A DNA stretch of 64,000 nt from Tilletia caries (GCA_032718865.1 JALUTQ010000035.1:372001-436000), one strand, 5' to 3'; numbered from the stretch's first letter, positions 20,475 to 34,000 are shown. A program made the numbers and translations. The notes: a model not told the origin generated them from the sequence alone.

Positions 20475-22336
20475 GTCGGGCTGTTGGTAGTCGTGGTGGT
20501 CAAGATGAGGGGAAATGATGAGAAGGGAAGCCGAGAAGGGAGATGCAGGGCAAGAGGAAGAGGAGAAGGCGAAGGTGAGGGTGAAGGAAAAGAGGAGAAG
20601 GAAGACGAAGCAGAGATAAGTGAGTCAAGACCTCAGGATGCTCACGGTGACTAAGACAGTGTTTGTCTTGAAGTGCATGTGAATTTTTCAATTGAACCTT
20701 ACCGTCTATTGCTCTACTGTATACAGCAAGCGTCAAATCGGAGGACAAGAAACGGAAAGGAGCGGGTCGAACATAATTCTCTCCTCGCCTGTAAATGCCA
20801 GCACTCCAGCCCAGGAACCCAGAGAGGCCCCCGCGTCGTCTGAGTGCTGACGCGCTGACGCTGAATGTGAGATTGCGCACGTTGGCAATGAATCAAAGGC
20901 ACAGACGGCAGCCCATTATCGCCTGGACGCCTTCAGCGATAAACGCGAGGGATGACGCTTCATGCGTTCTGGAAGTTCTTAGAAGAAGTCGGTCAGATGC
21001 GGAGATGTAAGCGGAAACAGCTTGTGACCCGACCCCTGACCAAGGGAACTCACTCCAGACTGAAGCCTCCCGGCATACTGGTGCCGGGAATAAGTCGAAT
21101 CGAGTGTGATATGATCGAAAAGCACGGCGGGCGTTGGAGGGCCCAAGCAGGGGAGGGCCCAAGCAGGGGAGGGCGGCAGGGCTGAGCGCTGAGCAGGAGG
21201 ACAAAGCAGCGCGACGACGGTCCGAGCTCTGTGGAGTCCTGTGACATACAGAAGGAACAAGGAACAGCAGAAAAAGTCGCTTGGAAAAGGTTAGACAAAG
21301 GCTGCTGAAGACAAGAAACATGTGAACAAGAATAGAGGCCGAGGGATCGGAACCAATCCACCTTCGGAACGGATTCCACACGAGCAAGACGAGCACGAAG
21401 CACTGCCAGAACATACGTGCGCAGCTTGCATTGCCGCACAGCAGAGCGCGGAAACACGGCCGGAATCCTGCCTACGAGCGATCTCAACCATGGGCGTGAG
21501 CAAACGAGCATTGCGAAGGGAGTTTGTATGGCCAAGGACCGTCTTGTAATGCCATGCGGAGCTATGCGCAGGCTTAAGGGGTTGAGAAAAAGGAAGCAGG
21601 AAAGAAGGTCTGTGTCAAAGAGATTGTTCCGGGACGAGATTGTGATGTGCGACAGCATCCAGCGACTGTCCAGGTGCCGAACAAGGCACGACGGCGTTCT
21701 TGACCTTCTTGTGTCGGACTGCACTCCTGACGATGGGCTTGCTCCCTTTGTGTGCTAAGGAGGAAGGCCCGACGATTGTGCTGTGAAAGGGATTCCCAAG
21801 AGCATGAGGTCAGAGGTGAGCGAGGGAAAGAAAGGGAGGAGGAAGGATTGAGGATCATAGGGGGACCACAAAGGGAGCGGGGCGAAGGTGGTCGTGTTGA
21901 AGGTTTGTCCCATCTGAAACATCGAACGGTGCAACAAACAATTTTTGGATCAAAACGCTCGCATTTTGAACGTATTTCGTTCCGACCGACTCACTCGCTC
22001 CCTCTGCTCTCCAAGTCAACACGGAACGCACTTTCCCCAATGGGCCCTCCATCGTTGCGCACGCGCTCCGCGCTGCCGGGGGAAAGCAATTCCTCCCACG
22101 CTTCGGGAGCGCTGCGCAGTTTTGTCGCTGCTGCCAGTGTCGCTGCCCTTAGAGTCATGTCCGCCTCATCTCGTTCCTCTGGCAGGAACCCTCCATGGTA
22201 CAGACTCTAGCTCCCATATCTGGTTATCAAACCAATCATCAGCAAAACAGCGACAAAAGCTTCGATACTGGGGAGTCATTAGATTGCAGTGTCCGTCGTG
22301 AATGTGTTATATACTGGGTTGCGATGCTGAATAGGT
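20475..22336. other. 1.86-kb interval without a supported gene
   Basis: Upstream region of the APH-like gene and 3' flank of the FAD oxidase. It contains a short direct repeat (GGAGGGCCCAAGCAGG twice, about 21136-21170). Open frames on both strands (for example 21050-21724 minus) lack any motif and have unbiased codon use. Confidence 0.5.
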
Positions 22337-24076
22337 TCAGATGTTCGCGTTGTCCATGCTCTGCTGGTATGTGAAGATACGCTGAGAATCGAGCTCGTTC
22401 TTCAGCGCTTTGAGGCGAGGAGCAGCAGCGCCGTAGTAGAAGCTCGGCCAGTTTGTGAATCTGCAGAGATGGGCATGGGGAGGAATCAGAGTTAGCAAAA
22501 GCTGGGATGTACATGAAGATGAAGAAAAATGAACTGACCTTGCGCTGGGGTAGTTGCTGTAGCCGCGAGGGGAGATGCCGCTCGGATCGGGAACTTTACC
22601 CATAAGCACGCGCGCCGAGTCGATCGTCTTGCTTGAAGCTTGGTCGTATGCGTAGAATTGTAAGATGGAAGCCACGTTCCCCGCCAGGATCGAGGTCGCA
22701 TTCCGATTGGCCGTGTTGGTAACGCTGTCGACGCCTTGGAGGTCAAAGGCGATGCTTCCGTCGGTTTGAGGAGAGGAAGCTGCGTAGTTGGAGATGGAGT
22801 TCACCAGGTCCCGAGCCGAGGACGGCGTGAAGCGAGCGCCAAGGAACTGGACTTTGCCCTCGGCGTAGTACGTCTCCCGATTGGCCACGACCGCCTGGCG
22901 CGAGGTGGTGTCGAAGGATCCCATAATAGCCAGAAGGCCGTCCCTCCAACTGCTATGGAAGTCCACTTGGCTGGACAGTAGATAGTCGCTCGTCGCACCA
23001 CTGGCGCCCGCATTCTGCTGGTGTTCCGAGATTGCGTCGAGGAGGCGGGAGAATGTGCTGGTGTGCTGTGCTTTGGTCGCGTCGATCTGGGCGCCAGTAA
23101 TGGAACATGCGCCGTTGCCGTCACTCGATCCAGAGCCGTAAACCAGGATCTCACCTCCGAGCTCAGGGGGGAAGAAGCCGCGAGTGTTGGCGGCGTCGTC
23201 CCAAGCAAGGAGTGCTGAAGCGCACGCTTGGTTGTTCTTGAGAGTATAGGTGAACGTGACCATCTGCGTGGGAGCCTATTGCAATTCGAAGACAAGGGGA
23301 GTGAGTTCAGGCACTTCTGCTGGAGGCAACGCGAGCAAACGAGAGCTTACCTTCTCGAGTTTGAATTCGAATCGAGTAACGACTCCGCCGATCGCAGCAC
23401 CAGCTCCTCGCAGGGCGAACCACAAGTCGGGCTCACTCTGAGCGGTAACATAGACAATGCTTCCGTCCGGCTTGACATAGCGCATGCTTACGATCCGATC
23501 CATCAAGTATCCCCACGCTCGACCCTGGAAGGCAAATCCACCACCAAGAGCATGTCCAGCTACACCGACACTCGCACACGTGCCGTGGGGAAGAGCGTAG
23601 CCCTGATCCGCAAGCGTTTCGGCAAGGGCGCCGAGCTTGGCGCCTGCGGAAACGAAGACGGTCCCGTTCTGGTTGACCGTGATGCCCTTCATGTTGCGAA
23701 GGTCAATGACAACAACACCATCTCGTCCGCCTGACGAGTACGCTTCGTACGAATGGCCGCCACCACGTGCGATGGCCTGAACTTGACCGTTCGACTTGCC
23801 GACGCAGCGCACGATGGCTTGGACGTCGGTCGGGTTGGAAGGCAGTGCGATGGCCGATGGCTGGTAATTGAAGCGGGCCGCCGTTGACTTGGCTAGATCG
23901 GAGTAGGATGAGTCGGAAGGGTATACAATGTTGAGGTTACTTGAGGAGAAGCAGGACCGGACCGTGGAGGTCATTGCGCGAGGGGTGACCGAAGACGGGG
24001 CGCCTGCTGCATCTGGTATTTGTGTTGCACTGAAGAGTGCCAGCGTGACGCCGAACCAATTCAAACTTGTGCGCAT
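22337..24076 (-). CDS. secreted BBE-type FAD-linked oxidase (AA7-like)
   Basis: Exons 23351-24076, 22539-23275 and 22337-22460 give 528 aa. Residues 1-26 form a signal peptide (MRTSLNWFGVTLALFSATQI). The FAD-binding PCMH-type domain has RGGGHSYEAYSSGG with His108 and HGTCASVGVAGHALGGG with Cys167, the pair used for bicovalent 8-alpha-histidyl, 6-S-cysteinyl FAD attachment in glucooligosaccharide oxidases and berberine-bridge enzymes. The C-terminal berberine-bridge segment is present (GYSNYPSARFTNWPSFYYG). Likely reaction: oxidation of a sugar or aromatic alcohol with O2, giving H2O2; substrate not predictable. Secreted. A MULE-type element ends 270 bp upstream of the start codon. Confidence 0.9.
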
Positions 24077-24345
24077 GGTCGGTTGGAGAGAAGTGTCTGC
24101 AGTAGTGAGAAATCAGAAGGAAGAGAAGACCTATTAGGGGCTGGCAAATGCGAATAAGAGGGCAGGGGAAAGTGAAGGTGAAGAGGCTTGGAGAAAGGTG
24201 AGAAAATGGAGGAAGGACACGGTCAGGACGAACGAACGAGTTGGCTGCTCTACTTATACCTTTCGCAGCGCTGTAAGACGTGCGGTCGACCAACTCCGGC
24301 CAACGCCCAGACAGATGCGTCAGAAGTGAGTGAAGTCGACGCACG

Positions 24346-25042
24346 GGACAATTCTATTTACCGCGCCCCGGGCGCGGTGTCATATGAGAACCGCGCCCTC
24401 ACCGAAAAGCGCGGTAAAATTCTGTGAACCGCACGTGAAACTCTAAATTTCTGTCAGACCCTCATCCAACCTTAAACGCTTAAACTCTCTTGTTCAACTC
24501 GGGACCCAGCGCGCTTCCCGCAGTCAGCCTAAAGGCACAATAGGCCATCCTCTGGTGTTTTCAAAGGCGTCTGCCCAAGCAAGACCTCGTAGGTAGCCAC
24601 CCAGCCACCAGGTCTGACATCTGACAGCTTTTCCCCTTATTGCTGCGGTGCTTGCCTCATAAGGCCTATGGCCTACATGTGGCATCTAATTTTAATTTTT
24701 GAAATTTCAGGCCGTAAGACTGTAAAATGGAGTCTCAAGGGTCATCAACACTCATTGAACCGGCAATAGGTCACCATCGCCTTTGGTCGGGCATCACCTC
24801 GGCGATGGCGAAGGGACAAGGAAGTAAGGTTGTGTCCATGCCTCATCTGCGCCAAATCTGACATCCAGAGGTCCAAGCGCGGCCGCGGGAGGTCTATAAG
24901 TGCGGCCCTGAGAGGTCCCAGCGCAAAGCTTGTGCACGTGATTATTTTGTGACACGAGGCGCGGTCTGCAGAAGTTTCCCTTTGTTACTCGCAGGCGCGG
25001 TCAATCCCGGGAACCGCGGGGGCGCGGTAAATAGAATAGTCC
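24346..25042. mobile_element. non-autonomous MULE-like element, 697 bp
   Basis: Ends are inverted repeats: left GGACAATTCTATTTACCGCG, right end reverse-complemented GGACTATTCTATTTACCGCG (one mismatch, match continuing a few bases). It is flanked by a perfect 9-bp direct repeat CGACGCACG at 24337-24345 and 25043-25051. A 9-bp duplication is typical of Mutator-like elements. Multiple CGCGGT/ACCGCG motifs lie inside both ends. No transposase ORF. Confidence 0.85.
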
Positions 25043-25224
25043 CGACGCACGGAGCGACAGCCGAGGCGGAGGTCCGATCGCTTCGTCAAGGTGGTAAAAA
25101 CGTCAAAATTGACACCGCGCCGGAGTTCCCGCGACCATCCCAGAAGCTGGCCCGCAAGACGTTCGGTGCCTGACTGCCTGTCGCCTGACCAGTTTGCCAC
25201 GCCCAACTCCTCAGCAAGTAACCT

Positions 25225-25951
25225 GAATGTCCCGATCTATGGTCGATTCGCCCCGAGCATGAGGCGATTGGCCCCGTAAGCGTTTTTTGAATTGAGCCCG
25301 TAAGATGAGGCGATTCAGCCCGTAATTATCGGCGACTGAACCCATAAACAAAGGCGATTGAGCCCATAAAGATGGTCGATTGGCCCCATAAGGCAGGGCA
25401 CTGGCCCCATAAAAATCTCAAATCGCCTTTGGCGACCTTCCCTGCTTCCAAATCTTCCAGATAAATTATTCTACAGCGGCCAGGGTGCCTGAAGTAACTG
25501 TACTGAGCTTCCAGGGTCATATCCGGTCATAGTCGGGCCGGGATGGCGGTCTTCGGCGACGTAATTCACTTTGAGAGCTCGTCGACGGGCAGAAACGCTT
25601 CACAGAAGCTCGACTTGTGTATGAGTTGAACCCTCTTACATACCTGAAGGCCCGACCGGTCGTTTGGACAGTGTCAGTACACACTACCGCTCTATCCGGC
25701 TGAAATAGACATTACGGGCTCTGTCCACCATCTTTATGGGCTCTGTCCACCATCTTTATGGGGCCAATCGACCATCTTTATGGGTTCAATGTACTAATCT
25801 TACGGGGTCAATGCACCAAAAATTGCGTTTTTTACGGGCTCAATCGACCATCTTTATGGGGTCACATGACCATCTTTATGGGGTCACTCAACCATAGATC
25901 GGGGTCAGTGCCGGGGTGCTCGGGGCGAACCGACCATAGATCGGGACATTC
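25225..25951. mobile_element. foldback-like element with arms made of tandem repeats, 727 bp
   Basis: The outer ends are inverted (GAATGTCCCGATCTATGGTC at left; its complement at right). Each arm, roughly 25225-25430 and 25710-25951, is built of degenerate about 25-bp units of the form CCCATAAAGATGGTCGATTG in opposite orientation, at least seven per arm. No ORF. No clear target duplication seen. Confidence 0.75.
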
Positions 25952-26189
25952 ACCCGTTCTCGAACTCGTCATCCTGACATGGCAAGAGGCGTACATCCAG
26001 ATGTATGGATTTGCTCGTCTGGGACAACTCCTTGTCCGGACTTGTGCCGACTCTGCGGGAGAAGGAGACAAGGAAATGTTCCAGATCAGAGCTTGCGTGG
26101 GCGTTGAGCCTCGTCGGGAAGTACAACACGAAAGCGATCGGAGCCGAGACGCCCTGTCCGTTCCCTCCGCGGACAAGTAAGAGAGCCCA

Positions 26190-29100
26190 TCAGAGAGAAG
26201 GCAACGCAAGCAAGTTCAACAACACCCCCGCCGTCGAGACCTGCTCCCGCCGCCCCTCCACATCCTCCAGCGCCCGCAGATCAAGCTCCTCCTCCGCCTC
26301 CAACCTCCTCATCTCAAGCTCGGCAACATTCGGCGTCGCTTGCTGTGCCTGTTGATCCTGTTGCTCTCGTCCAGCAGCAGCACTAGACGTGTCCAGATCA
26401 ATAGCAGCCGCCAGCGCCTGCTCGAATTCTGTCCGGGCCTGCTCGTGGTGGCCCGCCCCCGCATGATTGTGGTGACTCCGACTGTGCAAATGGACCAATC
26501 GCAAGCTCTGCGCCAGAAGCGCGTACCGGCTCTTCCAGCGTGCTTGGAGCGTGTAGAACCGTTCGCGAGCGGGGTACGCCGACGCTTCGACTTCAGCCTT
26601 CCCGTCCGTCGTATGTGCGGGCGCGTCGACGTCCTGAATCAGCTGACCGAGGTCGAGGATGAGTTGAAAGAGATCGTTGATGATCTAATGGGGGCACAAG
26701 AACAGATCAGTAAACGACATTGGCAACCTTCAACCTTTGGGGACGAGAAACTTTCAGGCTCACCTTCATGATACCTCGAAAACGGTGCTTCAGAAAGCAA
26801 GCTTGCAACATCCGGTCCAAGACACGCTCGTGATACCTCGAGAGCGAGAACACGTTGAAAAGCTGAAACGTCTCCTCCGTTCTCTCACCACCTTCCTCCT
26901 CCTCTCCCTCCTCCTCTCCTTCTCCTTCTCCCTCCTCTCCATCACCTTCCTCGTCCTCCTCTCCATCCTGCTCCTCACCCGCTCGAGTCCAGACCGACGA
27001 CCCATCATCATAGTCATCCAAATCTCCAACCTCAGAAGCAGGCACACTTTTCCCCGCCCCACCACCTCCTCCACCTCGCACCGTAGTCGCAGTCGCAGTG
27101 CCCGCCGGCCCTCTCGAACCCGCACCAGCGCCAGCACCCCTGGCAAGCTGACGCAACCGCCTCTGAAACCTCGTCCACGGCAGCCCAATCGCCACATCCG
27201 CCACGTACGTCGCCAGCGCGTTGACGACGTGCTGTGCCTCGAAGCGGAAGGAGTGCAAGGCTGCGCTGAGGAGTGGGTCGTGCGTGAAGAGCAGGGTGGC
27301 GACGGAAGTCGGGGCGGGAGGGGAAGCGGGTGCAGAAGACTTTGTGGAGGGTTTGGAAGGTGAGGTGGTGCTGCGCGATAGGAATAAGGTGGACTTTGCC
27401 AGACCGCGAAGGACGGTCTGGACACGGAGGATGCGTAGGAGAAAGTTGAAAAGGCGCTGTACAGAGACAGGGCGGGAGCCAAAGGTGAATAGATTCAGTG
27501 TCTCTCGCTTGGTACGTTCAATAAAAAAAACAGTATGGAGCCTTCTCCTCACCTGGTAGCACGCCGACGCATGCGCCTGAAGCAGCGGCGAGATGAGCGG
27601 CGGCGGAGTGAACGTAAGAGTAAGCCAGTCCAAAGCATGGATAGCTATCCGTTTTCGCAACAAAGGAGATGTAGGAGCATAGGTCAGAAAGAAGAAGAAA
27701 AACAGGGAAAGCGAACCTCTTCCTTCCGCCAACAAGTTCAAGCTGGGGAAGATACTCACACCTCGGCTTCTCAGCCTGCATCTCAATAACAGAGAACGAC
27801 AGTCGCTGATCGAGATCATACAGCGCCGCCTCGGCTGCATGCAACGACGAGAGCGAAAGTAAAGGCCGCGAGGACGCCATCAGCCGTGCGTGGCTCGCCT
27901 TGGACTCCGCCAACGTCTCGGCCACCGCCAGGTTGAGCGAGACCGACAGTTCCGAGCCGGAGGGGGGCCAGGAGGTGCTTCTGCAATGGTGCAACGAGAG
28001 GGGTTTCGGTCAGTATTTGCAATTGTGTTGTCAGCGTTGCTTCTGTACCCCCAAAGTTTGGAGGGAGAAGGGGGAATGAAAATGGGACTCACGACGTCAA
28101 CCGCACACTCAATCCCACACCACCACCCTGCCTCACCTCCCCACCCTTCCCCCTCGCCCTCGCCCGATCCTCATCAACCCCGCCCCTCCCCTCAGCACCA
28201 TCATCAAAGAGGACACCAACAAGCCGGGTGCGAAAGCTACCGGAGCCAAGGAGGAGGAAGCGCTGACACGTCGCCAGGTAGAGGTCTACCGCCAGGTCGC
28301 GGAAGAAGACGGAGACGAGGGCGGTGTTGATGCTCCGAGACCAGGCGAGCAGGGGTTGGAGGAGCGTCTGGCGGGTGGCGGCGTCGAGGTCGAAGGATGG
28401 GGAGGTCGTCGCAGCGTGGAAGATGGGTGGTTCCTCTTCCTGCTCCGATGGAACTTGGTGGGAGTGCTGAGTGACGAACGTCGGGAACACGTCATCCTCG
28501 TCGACTTCCTTTGCCGCCGCTTTGCAGAAGGCAGCCAGGTAGTCCACCAGACGCACCGTCCCGTCATCCTGTTGGAGAGCTCCCATCCCGGGACGCAGCT
28601 CGCGCTGCTCCTCCCCTCCCATGCCTTCATCGTCGTCATCGAGCAGATGCAACCCAGGCAGCGCATCAAACAGCCGAATCGCCTTCTCCAAACTCCCCTC
28701 AGGATCGTCCCCATCCATCCTCAACCCCTTCCGCTGCGGCGGCTGCTTCTTCTCCAGATCCACTCTCCTCGCCTCCTGCAACTTTTGCGAAGCATCGACT
28801 GGAAGCGGGGGCGGGGCTAGCGTTTCCGCACTACTCCGACTTGGAAAGAGGCGAAGTGACGAACGACGCCCTCTCGGCATCGCGCTACCACCGCTCACGC
28901 TCGCCGGTAGCAATGCCATGGTGGTACCGCCCGAGGGACTCCCACCCCTCCCCGCCGGATGGAGACCTTCAATCCAGGAAGACAGCACACCTTGCGGCTG
29001 ATGAGCAGCGCCGCCGCCACCTACTGCTGAAGGTCTAGCGGACCCAGCATCAGCAACGCGCTTCCGCTTGCCGTGATATACCCACCGGGCACCCAAATTC

Positions 29101-30813
29101 GTGGTAGCAAGCAGCACGCCGTCAAGCGAGCGCAGACGGGCCGCCTGAGCCTCGGTGCCGAATGTCCATGTAGGAACGGGCAGGGCTACGACGGGGGAAG
29201 GAGGCTGCTTCCTTGAAGCGTGTCGGATCGGGTTGGATCGGGAGTCGAAGGGAGAATGGCGGTGGCGATGGAGATGGAAGAGCGGGTGCTGGCCGTCGGT
29301 TGCGGTGTGGAGGAGATGTAAGGCTCTGCCGGCCTCGAGCAACTGTCGGGCAGCCGAGAGAGACAAGAAGGAAGGGATACGAGCAGGTCGTAGCTGTTGA
29401 AATGAAATACAGAAAGCTTCAGCCGAGGCCGGACTGTGTGTATTAGAAAAAATGATGAACTCACGACATATCCAGTGTCCAACTCGCCCCGCTCATCGCG
29501 TTCCTGTTCAACCTGAGCCCCACACCAAGGCTCTCTAACAGCCTTCTTCTGCCCGCCCTCCAACTCCAACGCAATCGCACCGCGCGAACCCAACCCGGAG
29601 CCGGAGCCAGGTGCTTGGAGAGGCCAGCCAATCCACGTACTGATGTCCATCCTCCACGCGGCCGTGGTATGCTCGAGGATCCAGGCCATGGTGCCCCTGA
29701 CGAGCGGACATGGGGAGGTGGTGAAGCTTGCGGTGGCGTGGGCGTAGATGTGGGAGAGGAGCGCGCCTGGGTTTGTACGCAGGTCGAGTTTGGATTTGGG
29801 GCTGGGGCCGGTTTGCGGGGCGGTGGTGGTGGTGGTCGTGGTGAGCAGGTTCAGTCCGGGTAAGGGACGGAAGGGAGGTTGTTTGGTGAAGGGCTGAGGG
29901 CGAAGGAAAGCGATTTCAGTCACAGAATGAGGGCAGCTATGAGATGGAGCCAAGTGATTAAACGCACGCAATTGAGAAGCTCGGTAATGGCGTCGAGGAT
30001 GCGTTCGCACGTCTGGAGACCATGTGCCGCCTCGGAGATGATAAGCAGTGCCCGCGTGTTGGGGCCGATGACATTCGGATTTGTCCCTTCATCTGTGGAC
30101 GAAGCCGAGGCTGTATGCGCGAGGGTGTAGTGCTGTTGGGCGGTGTGTCTGTCCTGCCACTCGATGAGCTCTCGCCTGAGCCAGTCGAGGACGTGGCGGA
30201 GTGCGTAGATGAGGGCGTGTGCTTCGCGCGGCAGCTCATCGGATGATGGTGTGGTGGAGCCTGAAGCGACGAGGGCGTCGAGCACGGCTGAGGTTCTTCG
30301 GATGAGGGTTGCTGTTTTGAGAAAGGGCCGTGAGGTGGAGAGGGTCGTCGCTGGGCTCAGTCCTTGGATCTGAATGGGAGTGGGTGGGTTGGGTCTGTGT
30401 TTCTTCAATGGAGGCGATCTCCACTGGAAGCGGAGTGCTGGCTGGTTCCATTCGAAGAGTGGGGATGTGGTTTGGGAGGTGACGAGATCGAGGATGTGAG
30501 TGAGGGCGGTGTGAGCTGGGATAGGCTGGTCATGCGCTGATGCGGTCGAGTGTTCGACTCTGGTCTTGAGCGGAGGTGGAGGACTGACTGCCACTTCCAC
30601 TTGGGGCTGTGTATGGGGACGTGAGTGCTGGGATGGTCTGCTGAGCGGGAGACGGGGTTCTGGCAGTAGACTGATGCGGAAGGCAGGCGGGAGACCAGGC
30701 AGGGACGGCAGCTGGAAAGCGTGGGACTGCTGCGGGAAGTCATTATCCGAAAGTGTTGAGAAGCGCAGCTGGTCGTCGAGTGTATGCGCATATCTCTCCA
30801 AGTTGGACAGCAT
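26190..30813 (-). CDS. gamma-tubulin complex component (Spc97/Spc98/GCP family)
   Basis: Seven exons (29968-30813, 29465-29893, 28093-29393, 27760-27980, 27553-27644, 26764-27456, 26190-26684) join in frame to 1,358 aa. Family hallmarks: LLSHIYAHATA followed by VRGTMAWILEHTTAAWRMDI; ARIPSFLSLSAARQLLEAGR (GRIP1 region, about 428); FFRDLAVDLYLATCQRFLLLG; then GRIP2 features ALDWLTLTFTPPPLISPLL, RFEAQHVVNALATYVAD and the RYHERVLDRMLQACFLKHR block, ending VLLNLLALPSL. GCPs build the gamma-tubulin ring or small complex that nucleates microtubules at spindle pole bodies. The length and the large acidic, disordered inserts suggest a GCP5/GCP6-like subunit rather than GCP2 or GCP3, but that is uncertain. 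Divergent to the asteroid-like gene (267 bp). Confidence 0.85.
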
Positions 30814-31080
30814 CTTCCCTCTCTTATATGTGAGATGTATGTACGATGCTCGTCGTCCAGGCGCGCGTGGTCGAGGCGCGCTGGACTTGGAGGGTCGCGT
30901 CGCGTGTCGCGTGGGCGAGGAAGTCACGTGCACAACACCAACACCGTCAGTGAGGTCATTGCCCATCGCCGCAGCTGATAACCTTGGGCCTCATTTTCTT
31001 CCTCGTCCTCGACGTCGACCATCTCGTCCTGCTCACTACTACTCGTTCGTACTTCTGGTGTGATAGATAATTCAAGATAG
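30814..31080. promoter_or_regulatory. divergent promoter, GCP gene / asteroid-like gene
   Basis: 267 bp between the two ATGs. It includes GTCACGTGCAC (E-box CACGTG at about 30925-30930) and a TCGTCCTCG-rich segment. No TATA box. Confidence 0.4.
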
Positions 31081-34000
31081 ATGGGAGTGCGCGGCCTGAC
31101 GTCGTTCTGCGCGTCGATGGAGGCTCACATCTCCGACAAGGTCGAGCTCGAGGTCGGGGAAGCCGGATCTCCAAGAGGAACAGCGTTTGTGATTGATGCG
31201 TATGCGTTCCTCTTTGCGTCCTTCTACGCACACTTCGGAGACTCGCTCTATGGCGGGCAGTACGCTGCTTTCGTGCAGGCTACTATGGACTGCATCAATG
31301 CATGGAGGTCAGTCTTCTCCCCTTCCTTTCAACTATTCACTCGTCTTCTGAGTCACTGACCCTCTCCTCTTCGACACAGGTCTGCCGGGCTCAACCCCAT
31401 CTTCGTCTTCGACGGTGTGGCTCCCACATCGAAATCAAACACCGTCACAGCCCGGATTGCCCAAAAGGCAGCCCATCTCTCCCTCTATATGCGCTCCTCA
31501 GCCCCCTCACGCACTTCGATTAAATGGCAAACCTCCTCCGGCTTCGTTCCTCCCTTGCTCAACCGCGCCCTGCTCGAGGCTGCTCAGCAGACAGACGCGG
31601 AGATCGTCATGGCCCCGGAGGAGGCTGATCCGGTCATCGTTGCACTTGCGGGCAAGCTCGGCGGGTATGCAGTCTCGAAGGATAGCGATATGTTCATCTT
31701 CAGTCCGCCAGGCTCGGGCTACAAGGGTTACGTACCCATCGATTCCATAGCCTACATCTGCCGGAAATCAGCAGATGAATCAACTTCAGCTCCAGTGTCC
31801 TCGTCTCAGGATGTAGACGCAGGATTATCGACAGAATCAGCCGCAGCAGACACAGCGCCAGTCCGGAATGACGGCGATGATGGCTTCACAGCCGTCGTGT
31901 CCGGGCGCAGAGGTCGTCGCGCTCGAGTCGCACCTCCCACCGCACCCAGCACACCCTCCAAAAATCCTGCACTTAAATTCGACTCCTCCGCTCCCACCGT
32001 TCTCACCCACCCTCCCACAACCGCGGCCCAAACCCTTCAGGCCATCACCTTCTCAGCCTACCTGCCCTCAAAGCTAGCAGCACACCTCGACCTGCCCCTC
32101 CCTCTTCTCCCCATCCTTGGCGCCATCCTGGGAAACGACCACTCCCACCCTGCTCACTATCGCATCCTCTTCCCTCGCGATGTGGGCAGTGTCATCCAAA
32201 AAGTCCAGCTTTGTGTGCGCTCTTTGAGGGAGGAATGGGCGGGAGAACGATCGCCTGCGAGGAGTACCTCAACATCCCGAGCACCGTCTGTGCCTGGTTC
32301 TCCAAATCCATGGAGGAAGTTGAACCCCGCTCTTTCGGCCTCAGGCTCGCCTGCCCGGCTCGGATCCGGACGCGGGACTCCAACCTTTCCCTCCCGGACT
32401 CCCAACTCAAGTAGCGGAGCCGGACTGGACGCCTCCTTCGTCTCCATCCGGAGTATCGGCTCAAATGGATACACCACCGCCTCTGGCTTCTCGACCCCAC
32501 GCGCCCGAGGGTCCGAATGGGGAGGCGAGACCGAGTCGGGACATCATCCCGACAACGACGATGACGACGGGGCGAGTCTTGTCTCGGACGCACCGCCCCT
32601 CGACCCCGTCCGGTCTCTCATCATCTCCGTCATCCGACGCATCGCACTCGGCGTCACAGGAACCGGCACCACGCCTGCTCCCGCTCCCACAGCCCTACCT
32701 GCGGGCCGCAACCGTCGTGCGGGCTGGGGGAAAATGGCCGAGGGCGAGGGAACGCCGGAGTGGAACGAGGTCGTGGATGCCATCTTGGAGGGGACGCGCT
32801 CGTATGCGCTTCAGATGCAGGTCGACCCGGACGAATTGGGCAAGCCTGACACGTCTCGCTTTACAGCCCACCTCCAGCGTTCAGAAGGAGGAGGGGGCAC
32901 ACTGTTGCTCGACGATGATGTTGATGTTGGAGAGGGAGGGAAGAGGGGGGAACGGTTAAAGGTCATGCAGCGCTATGCGGACGCGTTCACGAACTCGCGC
33001 TTCTCGGGAGGTCTGCCGGAGATCATGGCCTCCCGCGTCTTCGCGCCCTGGTTCTGCCTCGAAGATCCGGACATGCGAACGACGGCAGTCGGCGCACCGC
33101 GGGAGATCCGGCAGTGGGTGTATGCCATACTCTTTGGGGCGTATGGTCTGGAATGGGCGAGGGATACCTTGGACGCTTCTGAATCGGACGAAGATGCGGA
33201 GGAAGACGATGAGGATGCGAGTGATGCAGGGTTGACTGCTGTCAAGCCTGTGAGGGGTGGCCTAACCTCGAGCTGGATCATTCCTAAGACGGCGGAGCCG
33301 GATGAGGACCCCGACGAGCTCATCCTCGTCCAGACGCCGCCATCGGTGTCGTCCTTCAACGACGACGAGGACAACGGAGAAGAAGACGATGACGCGGATG
33401 TTGAAGATGACGATACCGGACGCGCCGGGCCTAGAAGGGGAGGACTCCAGGATGCCCTGTCGCTGCGGGAGAAGGCCCGAGAGTCTCTGGACCAGGAAGA
33501 GAAGGTCAAACCCGCACCCGTCGTCGTGGAGATGATCCGACGCGGCGAGCGCGCCGTACTCGAGGAAGTGCCCATTCCCAGCCTGGCCGACCTTCTCCGA
33601 GAACGACAACGCGAGAAGAACAACAACAAGTCGGCAGAGCCTTTCTTCAAGGATCTGAGTGTATTTGCTGATGCGAGCATCGCGTCCACCACAGCGGGGA
33701 GGAAACTGACGCTCCCACCTCACCAACTCGTCCTCTCAACCGACCAAGTCCGAACCTCGGCGCTCTTCCACATCCTCCGGGCGAACGTGAACATAGCAAA
33801 ACTGGACAGCGACCTCCAACTGCTCGCGCTCTCGCTCCGCTTCCTCGTCCTGAGTGAGGCGGAGCGGTGGGGGGTCTCGGCTCCGAAACATAATTGGCGG
33901 AGGGAGGAGATGGAGGCTGCTGTGTATGCGGGCTGTCTTGGGCTGCGATTGTGGCGGGGTAGAGGAAAAGGAGCGTCGTCGTCATCAGTGGCGTCTGAGG

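Noticed and set aside
20893..21724. Overlapping 173- and 224-codon ORFs on the minus strand
   Set aside because: No motif, no codon bias, no splice logic; they overlap in different frames.
25225..25951. Regularly spaced repeats that might suggest a CRISPR array
   Set aside because: Repeats are degenerate, contiguous without unique spacers, in opposing arms, and the DNA is fungal.
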